This document shows positions 1 through 7,204 of a stretch of DNA of 28,290 nucleotides, piece after piece (positions within the stretch are counted from its first letter, which is position 1; every line of letters begins with the position of its first letter). The DNA is from UMGS1052 sp045532035 (GTDB taxonomy: Bacteria > Bacillota > Clostridia > Oscillospirales > CAG-382): NCBI GenBank assembly GCA_045532035.1, contig JAZSFD010000026.1, positions 1-28,290 on the forward strand, given 5' to 3'. Both the position numbers and the translations under genes were made by a program. A model generated the notes under the pieces. The model was not told where the DNA came from and did not search any database. It was given only the letters and a program-made list of their open reading frames with translations.

Positions 1-172
1 TATCGGCTTTTAAAGTATAAAATTGCCGTTAGTAATATTATAAATCACTTTGTAAAATTATGCAATATGTAATAATAATCATAATATTCTTTTTTATTTT
101 GTACATTATGCACAAACATTTGTGAAAAATGTCGTTTTTACCCCCAATAGCAATAACATTGGGACAAAAAGC

Positions 173-204
173 AAAAGAGAAGGCTTTTTTCTGCCTTCTC
201 TTTT
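173..204 (-). terminator. Intrinsic terminator of the GTPase-NYN gene
   Basis: A 12-bp perfect inverted repeat, AAAAGAGAAGGC (173-184) and GCCTTCTCTTTT (193-204), with an 8-nt loop begins 3 bases beyond the TGA stop of the minus-strand GTPase gene. The A/T-rich stem ends give a U-tract on either strand, so it may act bidirectionally. The remaining bases 1-172 are AT-rich and hold no gene that I can support. Confidence 0.8.
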
Positions 205-206
205 TA

Positions 207-2780
207 TCAATCGTCAATTATCTCCCTTATTGCACTTTCCGCATCCTTCACTTCCTTATGAAACGCCGCGGCAGGCACGCGCAAAGCTCCCGAACCAAGT
301 ATTATCATCTGCTCGGCGGCATCCGAGGTGGCAACTCTGACACGGTGTTTTTTTGAAAGCTCGTGTGAAACCTTCTGAATATACGAATCGGCGGTCTCGG
401 CTTCTTTTGTGTAAACAACGCTGATGTTGCGAAATTCTTCAATGCTGCCGGGGTTTTTCTTCACTCTGTATGCATCAAAAACAAGGATGATCTTTGTGCC
501 GCAAAAGCCCTGATAGTTGCACAGCCTGTTGATAAGAGTGTTTCTTGCAAGATCAAGACTTTGGGATGCTTGTTTTTTCAGCTCATCCCATGCAAAAATG
601 ATGTTGTAGCCGTCGATGAGAAGATATTCCTCGCCGTCAAATATCTGCGGTTTTGATTTTTGGACTTTTGGCTTTTCGATGTTGCTTTTCGGAGCTTCAT
701 GACGCACCTTTCCGCTGTCTCTTTTCCGGATGGGGCCGTAGGTACGCTCGAAAATCGCCATAAGCTCATTGTCGCTTGCCACATTTGCAAGATAGTTTTC
801 GGCACGGCGTTTTATTTCAAGCCGCAGCTCTATGGCATCATTATCGCGGGAAAGCACGCTTTCGAGGTGCATATATTTTTCGACCTCATCCCATTTCACA
901 AGGAATCCGGCGCCATTTGCACAAAAGACCGAGTCGCAGGAATTTTCAAGATCTGAGTCGGGGTCATATCCAAGCTCGGCCATGACTGTTTCGGCATCGG
1001 TGCATTCTTCATAACCGCGAAGAGTACAGAGGATGCGTCCCTTTCCATGAGAAAAATCCGCAAGCTCAAGACCGTAATGCTGGATCTTCGAAACAGGCGC
1101 AAAGCCTGTCACCGTTGACAGCTCACCGTCGGTTTCGGGAGGATTCATTGAGGCACCAAAGCGTTGCATATCGGTCATGACCCTTCCCACAAGTCCGTCC
1201 GGGACGGTTATCTCATAGTTATAAAAAGGTTCAAGAAGCACACTTTTTGCACGCCGCAGTCCGTGTCTTACCGCACGATATGTCGCCTCTCGGAAATCTC
1301 CTCCCTCGGTGTGCTTTTTGTGAGCCCTGCCTGCTACAAGAGTTATCTTCATATCGGTTATCGGTGAGCCTGTCAGCACTCCTACATGGGTCTTTTCTTC
1401 AAGATGTGTAAGAATCAGTCTTTGCCATGAACGCAAAAGCTCATCGGTGGAACAGTCCGAGCAGAACGAAAGTCCCGTTCCTCTCTCGGCGGGTTCAAGA
1501 ATCAGATGCACCTCGGCGTAATGACGCAAGGGCTCGTAATGCCCCACCCCCTCAACGGTATCGGCAATCGTCTCTCGGTAGACAACACTTCCCGCATCAA
1601 ACGAAACCGCCATTCCGAGACGTGAAGAGATCAGATTCCTGATTATTTCAAGCTGTATCTGCCCCATAAGAAGAAGCTTGATTTCGGAAAGTCTTCTGTC
1701 AAAAGAAAGTCTAAGGGTCGGTTCCTCCTCCTCAAGAATCCGAAGCTTTGCGAAAGCTGTCACGGGATCGGTCTTTTCGGGAAGAATAACACGATAGTTG
1801 AAAACAGGTTCAAGCACAGGGACAAAAATTTCCTTTTCAAAGCCGAGAACATCACCGGCCGCCGCCTTTGAAAGTCCTGTCACTGCGCATACGGTGCCGG
1901 CAGGCGCTTCTGTGACAGATTCAAATTTTGCACCCGAATACATTCTGATGCCGTCTATCTTTTCACTCCATTCCTCACCCGAGGAGGTAACTCCCGAAAG
2001 GCTGTCGCGCACACAGAGCTTTCCGCCGGTGATCTTCATATGCACAAGGCGTTTTCCGTTTTCGTCTCTTGAAATCTTATAAATTCTCGCACCGAAAGCT
2101 TCGTTTCGGCAAGGTTCGATCATGTGTTTTTCTATTCCCGAAAGAAGTGTGTCAGCTCCCTGATTTTTCAGCGCCGAGCCGAAATAACAGGGAAAAAGCT
2201 TTGCCGACGAGATCGCCTGCGAGATATCCTCCTCTGAAAGCTCACCCGTCCCAAGATATTTATCCATCAGACTTTCGTCGCACATCGACACCTCTTCAAG
2301 ATCCGAAAGCCTGTCCCCTTCGATACAGGAGGAGGAAAGTCTTTTCTTTATCCCTTTCATCAAGGTCTCGCGGTCGGATGACGGCACATCCATTTTGTTG
2401 ACAAAAATAAATGTGGGTATCGAATGTTTGGAAAGAAGTCTCCAAAGCGTTTCGGTGTGACTCTGTACTCCGTCGGTGCCGCTGATCACAAGGATGGCGG
2501 CATCAAGCACACAAAGAGTGCGTTCGGTCTCGGAGGAAAAATCCACATGCCCCGGAGTATCAAGGAGCGTAAACTCAAAATTTTCTCCGTGAAGCATTGC
2601 CTGCTTTGAAAAAATGGTAATACCGCGGGCGCGTTCGAGCTCATGGGTATCAAGAAAAGTGTCGGCATGATCAACTCTACCGAATTTGCGTATGTTTCCG
2701 GTGGTATAAAGAAGCGCCTCTGAAAGAGTTGTCTTTCCCGAGTCAACGTGCGCAAGTATTCCCAAAGTAAGTTTTTTCAT
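207..2780 (-). CDS. TetM/EF-G-like ribosomal-protection GTPase fused to a C-terminal NYN (YacP/Rae1-like) RNase domain
   Basis: The 857-residue protein begins as a translational GTPase of the TetM/TetW/TetO type: P-loop AHVDSGKT at 10-17, switch I RGIT near 52-55, DTPGH at 74-78 and NKMD at 128-131, followed by EF-G-like domains. Ribosomal-protection proteins are normally about 640 residues. The extra C-terminus, after a charged linker near 690-710, is a NYN/YacP domain (about 717-857) with the acidic positions expected of a PIN-like nuclease: LLIDGYN, VFDAYR, TADSY and ATSDAAEQ. The family dislodges tetracycline from, or otherwise acts at, the ribosomal A site; Bacillus Rae1 is an A-site mRNA endonuclease. 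A GTPase that delivers a nuclease to the A site is my inference. The start is backed by an AAAGGGGG-type RBS 5 nt upstream. Whether it confers tetracycline resistance cannot be told from sequence. Confidence 0.88.
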   Translation of the reverse strand: MKKLTLGILAHVDSGKTTLSEALLYTTGNIRKFGRVDHADTFLDTHELERARGITIFSKQAMLHGENFEFTLLDTPGHVDFSSETERTLCVLDAAILVISGTDGVQSHTETLWRLLSKHSIPTFIFVNKMDVPSSDRETLMKGIKKRLSSSCIEGDRLSDLEEVSMCDESLMDKYLGTGELSEEDISQAISSAKLFPCYFGSALKNQGADTLLSGIEKHMIEPCRNEAFGARIYKISRDENGKRLVHMKITGGKLCVRDSLSGVTSSGEEWSEKIDGIRMYSGAKFESVTEAPAGTVCAVTGLSKAAAGDVLGFEKEIFVPVLEPVFNYRVILPEKTDPVTAFAKLRILEEEEPTLRLSFDRRLSEIKLLLMGQIQLEIIRNLISSRLGMAVSFDAGSVVYRETIADTVEGVGHYEPLRHYAEVHLILEPAERGTGLSFCSDCSTDELLRSWQRLILTHLEEKTHVGVLTGSPITDMKITLVAGRAHKKHTEGGDFREATYRAVRHGLRRAKSVLLEPFYNYEITVPDGLVGRVMTDMQRFGASMNPPETDGELSTVTGFAPVSKIQHYGLELADFSHGKGRILCTLRGYEECTDAETVMAELGYDPDSDLENSCDSVFCANGAGFLVKWDEVEKYMHLESVLSRDNDAIELRLEIKRRAENYLANVASDNELMAIFERTYGPIRKRDSGKVRHEAPKSNIEKPKVQKSKPQIFDGEEYLLIDGYNIIFAWDELKKQASQSLDLARNTLINRLCNYQGFCGTKIILVFDAYRVKKNPGSIEEFRNISVVYTKEAETADSYIQKVSHELSKKHRVRVATSDAAEQMIILGSGALRVPAAAFHKEVKDAESAIREIIDD

Positions 2781-2811
2781 GTTTTCCCCCTTTCTTTGAT
2801 ATTACTGTCTT

Positions 2812-2840
2812 ATTATAACAGATATTTCTACGATACTCAA
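2812..2840 (-). promoter_or_regulatory. Sigma-A-type promoter of the GTPase-NYN gene
   Basis: Read on the minus strand, TTGAGT (2835-2840) and TATAAT (2812-2817) are separated by 17 nt and lie about 32 bases before the ATG. There is no room for a long leader, so the attenuation peptide known from tet(M) leaders is not visible here. Confidence 0.6.
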
Positions 2841-2881
2841 CACCAAAAACAAAAATAACGGAAGTTGTCATGTTAATTTTC

Positions 2882-2910
2882 TTGACAACAAACATCTTTC
2901 AATATATAAT
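2882..2910 (+). promoter_or_regulatory. Perfect consensus sigma-A promoter of the beta-helix/tcdA operon
   Basis: TTGACA (2882-2887) and TATAAT (2905-2910) with an exact 17-nt spacer. Both hexamers match the consensus fully. The promoter lies 67 bases before the beta-helix start codon. Confidence 0.8.
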
Positions 2911-2976
2911 TTAGAAAACAATGATTTCTTACGGAACCGCAAACTGCAAAATGAACATATAAAAAGGAGAGCTATT

Positions 2977-4239
2977 ATGAGCATCTATTATGTATCTGCA
3001 CAGGGATGTGACACAAACGACGGTCTCTCGCCCGAGAGCGCATGGCAGACCATCGAAAAGGTACAGAAAACCATCGTCGGAGGTGACATGGTTCGCTTCC
3101 GCTGCGGCGACACCTTCTATGGCAACATACAAAGTCCCTCAAGCCCCGACGAGGATCATCCCACCACCTTCACAAGCTACGGCGATGGCGAAAAGCCTAC
3201 CATTTCCCAGTATAAGATGCCTGTTCACGGCGCGTGGGAAAGACACATTGACGGTGTATGGAAGCTTGATCTTACCGATAATACAAGGTTTACGGGCAAC
3301 ACCAAGGACATCGACACAAATGTCGGATTCATGAAGGTGGACGGCGAATATAAGTTCCGCAAAAGATTCCACCTTGCCGACCTTGTATACCCCTGGGATT
3401 TCTATTGCGACGATCAGTATGTTTATGTTCTTTCAAACAAGCGCCCCGATGAGATCACAGACGATGTGAAGATCGCCTGCAACATCCGCTGCATAAATAT
3501 GTGCTACAATCTCAAGGTCGAAAATATCATTTGCCGCGGCGCAGGTGCTCACGGTATTTCGGGCACAGGTGTCAACTGTCATATCAATAATTGTGAGTTT
3601 CATGAGCTCGGCGGATCGCGTCTTGGCGGAATCGAACGCCGTGGCAGATTCAATACCACCCGCTATGGCAATGGTGTTGAATTCTGGTCAAACTCCTCGA
3701 ACGGCTCGGTCGAAAACTGCAGATTCTCCGAGATCTATGATGTGGCCATCACCATTCAGGGCGGAAATGTAAAAAGAAACTGGGATAATATGATCTTCCG
3801 CAACAATGTTATCTGGAACTGCACCCAGGGCTTTGAAATCTGGGCAACCACAGAACTTGAAGAACCGGTCGGAATCACCAACAGCTATTTTGAAAATAAT
3901 GTCGTCATCGACTGCGGTTATTGCTGGGGCTATGAAGCCCGTCCGAACAAGGGTTGTTCATCTCATCTCATGATATACAATGTCAAAGTACCTTATTGCG
4001 ACATCACCATTCGCAACAATGTTTTCTCGCGTGCTCAGACCTCTTTCATGTATAAGAGCGGAAAGGTGGACTCTTTCCCCAAGGATTGCAAGATCTATGA
4101 TAATGTCATCGTCCGTCACGAGGAACAGGAGCTTGGCAACCGCGCTTCCTGCACATATGAGGAAAATATGGTCTTTGAAGAAATGATCCTTTCTCAAAAC
4201 CAGGTGTTCAACACTCCCAAATACAGAAACGAAGACTGA
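2977..4239 (+). CDS. Right-handed parallel beta-helix protein
   Basis: The 420-residue protein opens with the motif YYVSAQGCDTNDG, typical of the first strand and turn of pectate-lyase-like beta-helix proteins (DUF1565/Beta_helix families). It continues with many short N-rich coil repeats such as ENIICRG, FRNNVIWNC, FENNVVIDC and IRNNVFSRA. These folds usually bind or cleave polysaccharides, but no catalytic triad can be named with confidence. No signal peptide is visible, which is odd for a polysaccharide-active beta-helix and suggests a cytoplasmic protein or non-classical export. The RBS AAAAGGAGAG lies 6 nt before ATG. It is followed after 2 bases by the tcdA-like gene, so the two are presumably cotranscribed from the promoter at 2882-2910. 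The large secreted gene at 22113-28229 contains the same opening motif. Confidence 0.75.
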   Translation: MSIYYVSAQGCDTNDGLSPESAWQTIEKVQKTIVGGDMVRFRCGDTFYGNIQSPSSPDEDHPTTFTSYGDGEKPTISQYKMPVHGAWERHIDGVWKLDLTDNTRFTGNTKDIDTNVGFMKVDGEYKFRKRFHLADLVYPWDFYCDDQYVYVLSNKRPDEITDDVKIACNIRCINMCYNLKVENIICRGAGAHGISGTGVNCHINNCEFHELGGSRLGGIERRGRFNTTRYGNGVEFWSNSSNGSVENCRFSEIYDVAITIQGGNVKRNWDNMIFRNNVIWNCTQGFEIWATTELEEPVGITNSYFENNVVIDCGYCWGYEARPNKGCSSHLMIYNVKVPYCDITIRNNVFSRAQTSFMYKSGKVDSFPKDCKIYDNVIVRHEEQELGNRASCTYEENMVFEEMILSQNQVFNTPKYRNED

Positions 4240-4241
4240 AA

Positions 4242-4955
4242 ATGACCGAATTTTCAAGAAGCAGACTTGTACTCGGCGACAGCATCGAAAAACTATATCA
4301 CGCTCATGTTGCCGTTTTCGGCATCGGAGGAGTGGGCTCATATGTGGTCGAAGCTCTGGCGCGCACGGGAGTCGGAAAGCTTTCGCTTGTTGACGCTGAT
4401 ACCGTCAGCATATCGAATATCAACCGACAGCTTGTGGCGCTTCATTCGACAGTCGGAAAGCTCAAGACTTCAGTGGCAAAAGAGAGAATCGCCGACATAA
4501 ATCCGAATGCGCAGGTTTTCGAATATCCGATATTCTTCACGGCAGAAAATGCAAAAGAGATCGATTTTTCGCAGTTCGACTATGTGGTCGATGCCATTGA
4601 CACCGTTTCGTCAAAGATTCTTCTTGCACAGATATGCGCTGAAAAGAATATCCCAATCATAAGCTCGATGGGCACGGGAAATAAGCTTGACCCGACCATG
4701 TTTGAAATATGCGATATTTCAAAAACAAGTGTCTGTCCCCTTGCACGAGTGATGCGCCGCGAGCTTAAAGCGCGCGGCATCAAAAAGCTGAAGGTGCTTT
4801 ATTCAAAGGAAGAACCGATTACTCCGCAATATGATGAAAACAGCGAAGAAAAGGGAAGCTTGGGAAGAAAAGCGCCCGGAAGCGTCTCTTTCGTTCCCTC
4901 TTGTGCAGGCCTTATCATCGCAGGAGAGGTCATCAAAGATCTTTGCAAAGAATAG
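4242..4955 (+). CDS. tcdA: tRNA threonylcarbamoyladenosine dehydratase (ThiF/MoeB-type E1-like enzyme)
   Basis: The 237-residue protein has a nucleotide-binding GIGGVG at 27-32, the acidic LVDADTV that follows it, and the NINRQ motif near 59-63, all diagnostic of the E1-like/ThiF fold. The opening SRSRLVLGDSIEKL and the overall length fit TcdA (CsdL/YgdL) rather than MoeB or ThiF. TcdA uses ATP to cyclise t6A at position 37 of ANN-decoding tRNAs to ct6A. The gene starts 2 bases after the beta-helix stop, with no separate promoter seen. A tRNA-Thr(CGU), an ANN-decoding tRNA and thus a potential substrate, lies immediately downstream; this adjacency may be chance. Confidence 0.88.
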   Translation: MTEFSRSRLVLGDSIEKLYHAHVAVFGIGGVGSYVVEALARTGVGKLSLVDADTVSISNINRQLVALHSTVGKLKTSVAKERIADINPNAQVFEYPIFFTAENAKEIDFSQFDYVVDAIDTVSSKILLAQICAEKNIPIISSMGTGNKLDPTMFEICDISKTSVCPLARVMRRELKARGIKKLKVLYSKEEPITPQYDENSEEKGSLGRKAPGSVSFVPSCAGLIIAGEVIKDLCKE

Positions 4956-4966
4956 CCCTTTTTCTC

Positions 4967-4995
4967 TTGACATCAGACTGTTTTTGTGATAAAAT
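4967..4995 (+). promoter_or_regulatory. Promoter of the tRNA-Thr array
   Basis: TTGACA (4967-4972), a 17-nt spacer and TAAAAT (4990-4995), starting 12 bases after the tcdA stop. The predicted start near 5002 coincides with a GC hairpin, GGGCTGTG (5000-5007) / CACAGCCC (5013-5020), which is not followed by a U-tract and so is a leader stem, not a terminator. Two broken tRNA 5' halves and the intact tRNA follow on the same transcript. Confidence 0.7.
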
Positions 4996-5029
4996 ACAAG
5001 GGCTGTGAAATCCACAGCCCCAAATTCAC

Positions 5030-5067
5030 GCTGGTGTGGCGCAGGGGTAGCGCAACTGATTCGTAAT
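5030..5067 (+). pseudogene. 5' half of the original chromosomal tRNA-Thr(CGU), interrupted in the anticodon loop
   Basis: Acceptor strand GCTGGTG, D arm GCGC-AGGGGTA-GCGC, anticodon 5' strand ACTGA and loop TTCGTAA are canonical, after which the tRNA sequence stops. The matching 3' half is at 13311-13355. Acceptor GCTGGTG/CACCAGC (7 of 7) and anticodon stem ACTGA/TCAGT (5 of 5) pair perfectly, and the joined product is 75 nt, the same length as the intact tRNA at 5168. I infer that a mobile element split this gene at the shared 8-bp core TTCGTAAT. Confidence 0.75.
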
Positions 5068-5098
5068 TAGCATACGGATTTTACAACTAAATGGCAAT

Positions 5099-5136
5099 GC
5101 TGGTGTGGCGCAGGGGTAGCGCAATTGATTCGTAAT
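5099..5136 (+). pseudogene. 5' half of a second tRNA-Thr(CGU), carried by the outer element and split by the inner one
   Basis: This half differs from the one 69 bp upstream only at one anticodon-stem position (ATTGA instead of ACTGA) up to the break. Joined to 11558-11594 it gives a 75-nt tRNA with a 7/7 acceptor stem (GCTGGTG/CACCAGC), a 4/5 anticodon stem and a 4/5 T stem, so it shows mild decay. It is preceded by the 31-nt left end of the outer element (5068-5098). Confidence 0.7.
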
Positions 5137-5167
5137 TAACTTGCGAATCATACAACTAAATAGCAAT

Positions 5168-5242
5168 GCTGGTATGGCTCAGTGGTAGAGCAGCGCATTC
5201 GTAATGCGCAGGCCGTGGGTTCAAATCCCACTACCAGCTCCA
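5168..5242 (+). tRNA. tRNA-Thr (anticodon CGU), complete, with encoded CCA
   Basis: A full 75-nt cloverleaf: acceptor GCTGGTA/TACCAGC, D arm GCTC-AGTGGTA-GAGC, anticodon arm GCGCA-TTCGTAA-TGCGC (anticodon CGT in DNA, decoding ACG), T arm GTGGG-TTCAAAT-CCCAC, discriminator T and CCA. Its acceptor and arms differ from the split copies, so it is not a simple duplication of them; I infer that the inner element brought it as a replacement. It has no promoter of its own in the 31 nt before it and would rely on the upstream tRNA promoter at 4967-4995 and on 5' processing. Confidence 0.97.
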
Positions 5243-5251
5243 GACCCTTAT

Positions 5252-5302
5252 AACAAGCCTCTTTTCGTGGTTTTTACAATCGCGGAAAGGGGTTTGTTTT
5301 TT
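5252..5302 (+). terminator. Terminator of the tRNA-Thr transcript
   Basis: An 18-bp stem with several G-T pairs, 5252-5269 against 5281-5298, an 11-nt loop, then TTTT. It lies 9 bases after the tRNA CCA. Confidence 0.65.
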
Positions 5303-5402
5303 ATGTAATCAATAGGTCTGTAATTTTTTGATTTTCAGCAAGACGAGAAAAAATATTTTTGGTTATTTTTTTCGTGATTAGCTGACTCTGGAACTGCCCC
5401 AT

Positions 5403-5440
5403 ATTATACTAAATAAACTCAATACAATATTGAGTATAAT
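5403..5440. repeat. Nested palindrome upstream of the integrase
   Basis: An outer inverted repeat ATTATACT (5403-5410) / AGTATAAT (5433-5440) encloses an inner one, ACTCAATA (5417-5424) / TATTGAGT (5428-5435). It lies about 180 bp before the integrase start in an otherwise featureless AT-rich stretch (5303-5534). It could be an operator or an accessory recombination site; no function can be assigned. Confidence 0.5.
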
Positions 5441-5511
5441 ATGAGTTTCGCAGAAATCGTGTAATCAATGGCATCTATCAAAAATAATCGGTAATTTTTG
5501 ACCGCTAACTA

Positions 5512-5540
5512 TTTACTTTTGCGAAAAAATATGTTACAAT
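5512..5540 (+). promoter_or_regulatory. Probable promoter of the integrase/HTH operon
   Basis: TTTACT (5512-5517), 17-nt spacer, TACAAT (5535-5540) with an upstream TG that makes an extended -10. It lies about 78 bases before the start codon, whose RBS is AAAGGAGA. Confidence 0.45.
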
Positions 5541-5618
5541 ACGAGTACAAGCAAAAAATAATCTCTGCGCAGAGGTGATGCTGATTATAGATATTTTGAT
5601 AAAGGAGATTAAATTGTT

Positions 5619-6592
5619 ATGAAGAGAAAAATTAAGAATATAGAGAAAAGTGGCGTTTCGATTATAAACGCATTCGATAATTTTATTACATCAAAGATTG
5701 CCGAAGGTCGCAGAGATGCTACCATTCGTTCCTACAAAGGCTCAATTAAGGACTTCTTGAAGTTCTGCGACGATAAAGCCTATACAGATATTTCCGAGAT
5801 AGACAAAGACCTCGTTGAAAAATACAAACTTCATCTTTTGGATATGGAGATAGCCGTTGAAACACGCAACACTTATTTGAGGACATTAAAAGCCTTTACT
5901 TCCTATCTGTTTGAGGAAGAAAACCTTGTCCCTTTCAAAATCAAACTCTTTCAAGCCCCCGCTAAAGGCGAGGTTACGGTGTATTCCGATGAAGAAATAA
6001 AGCAACTCTTGAATTGCCGATACAAAACCTCTAAAACATTCAGCGAGGTAAGGGACTATTATATGATGATTACATTTTTGCTCACTGGCATAAGACGAAG
6101 CACACTTGTCAATATGCTGATTGAAGATGTTAGGTTTGAAGAAAACCTCTTGATTCTCCGACACATCAAGAGAAACAATGTGTTCAAGATTCAGCAAATC
6201 CCCCTCAACTCCGATTTGAAAGTCGCTTTGAGAAGATATTTGAAAATGACACGGCTGAAAGAGGAAGGCTATGAGTACCTTTCCCCAATGTTGAGGGGAA
6301 TATGCTACACCCCGACACAGTTTCCAAAAATATGTATGAACTCTGTAATGTGGCAGGGGTCAAGCCGAGAGCGTGTCATGAGTTTAGACGAACATTCGCA
6401 ACCAAAACATACGGCACTCTTGAAGATACCGAGAAAACAAGAAAACTAATGCTGATTAGTGATGTCCGTGTGTTAAGGCGATATATAAACGAAGATATGG
6501 GTATGCTTCAAGAAAGTGCCGAAAAACTCAACTTCGTAACCCAAATCCAAACACCTCGCCCCCTGCGTGGCAACATAAGAAAAGGAGCATAA
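5619..6592 (+). pseudogene. Tyrosine recombinase (integrase) with one -1 frameshift
   Basis: The first reading frame (from ATG 5619) holds the SAM-like core-binding domain and the first catalytic motif TGIRRSTL, then runs into nonsense sequence ending at 6449. The second frame, entered near 6280-6286 at the run TTTCCCC, supplies the expected continuation (YLFPNVEGN, HEFRRTFAT, RRYINED) to a TAA at 6590-6592. Adding one base restores a 324-residue protein, normal for the family. The usual second His (LGH) is replaced (LMLISD), which may weaken activity. The codon phase does not form a canonical -1 slippery heptamer, so I favour mutation or sequencing error over programmed frameshifting. The gene lies beside the replacement tRNA and is the leading candidate for the integrase of the inner element. 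Confidence 0.8.
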
Positions 6593-6595
6593 ACA

Positions 6596-6967
6596 ATGGA
6601 TAAGACCAAGATACAAGAGAACAGAGAGCGATTAAACGCTCTTTGCTCCCCGAAAACAGCCGAGCAATTCCGAGAGAAGAACAAAAGCCTTGTATATTCT
6701 CAATCCGCAACTTGTCGGGATAGCGTTTATAACGCTGCCGACAAAGACTTTTTGGAGTATCGCAAAAAGGAACTCGGTCTAACCAATAGCGATATACTTA
6801 TGATTTTCAACAACCTCTTGGGGCGTGTCATCACAGATGCGACACTCCGCCGTAAGATGTCGGGTAAGTCGGATTTCACCGCAAGTGAGATTATGGCGTT
6901 AGCCTTGATTTTGGATATGACCCCGAACGATGTTTTAGAGTGTTTCCACCTCTTTCCCGATATGTAA
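6596..6967 (+). CDS. Small HTH-like regulator of the mobile element
   Basis: A 123-residue protein starting 3 bases after the integrase stop, with RBS AAAAGGAGC in the integrase tail. The last 40 residues (MSGKSDFTASEIMALALILDMTPNDVLECF, quoted in part: SGKSDFTASEIMALALILDM) resemble the final helices of Cro/XRE-type regulators in clostridial mobile elements. The N-terminal part is unrecognised. Coupling to the integrase suggests a role in control of integration or replication. The family is inferred from motif resemblance only. Confidence 0.6.
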   Translation: MDKTKIQENRERLNALCSPKTAEQFREKNKSLVYSQSATCRDSVYNAADKDFLEYRKKELGLTNSDILMIFNNLLGRVITDATLRRKMSGKSDFTASEIMALALILDMTPNDVLECFHLFPDM

Positions 6968-6973
6968 AAAGAA

Positions 6974-7005
6974 AATGGCGTTCTGTGTGATAGCAGAACG
7001 CCATT
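6974..7005 (-). terminator. Terminator between the convergent HTH-like and rep operons
   Basis: A 12-bp perfect stem AATGGCGTTCTG (6974-6985) / CAGAACGCCATT (6994-7005) with an 8-nt loop. On the minus strand it is followed by a T-rich run, so it best serves the rep operon; it may also stop the plus-strand operon. Confidence 0.7.
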
Positions 7006-7007
7006 AG

Positions 7008-7187
7008 TCAATTTCTCTCCAACTGTTTGAGGAACAAGGGCATTTCGTTTCCCTCTTTATCGTAAAGCCTTACTCGGCTGACAAAGTTCTTTCTTTCCTC
7101 AATATCGGTTATCTGTCGGGCGATTGCTAAAATCACCTTAATAACCATATATTCGTATTTGTTAAAGCCATATTTGTTCTTTCTCAT
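7008..7187 (-). CDS. Small conserved-looking protein downstream of rep
   Basis: A 59-residue protein (starting MRKNKYGFNK) begins 17 bases after the rep stop. I chose ATG at 7185-7187 because AAGGGGGAAAATACA precedes it; a longer reading to 7235 would overlap rep and has no RBS. It is basic, without membrane segments or a recognisable motif. Small proteins downstream of rolling-circle rep genes are often copy-number or accessory factors, but nothing here proves that. Confidence 0.6.
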   Translation of the reverse strand: MRKNKYGFNKYEYMVIKVILAIARQITDIEERKNFVSRVRLYDKEGNEMPLFLKQLERN

Positions 7188-7204
7188 TGTATTTTCCCCC
7201 TTGA

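Noticed and set aside
5000..5020. The GGGCTGTG/CACAGCCC stem as a terminator for tcdA
   Set aside because: No U-tract follows it, and it sits at the predicted start of the tRNA transcript.
5030..5167. The 69-bp register as a simple tandem repeat or CRISPR-like array
   Set aside because: The units are tRNA 5' halves plus a 31-nt element end, and the third unit is a complete, distinct tRNA; there are no uniform repeats with unrelated spacers.
6277..6286. Programmed -1 frameshift in the integrase
   Set aside because: TTTCCCC could be slippery, but its codon phase here (CTT TCC CCA) does not fit the X-XXY-YYZ arrangement, so mutation or sequencing error is more likely.
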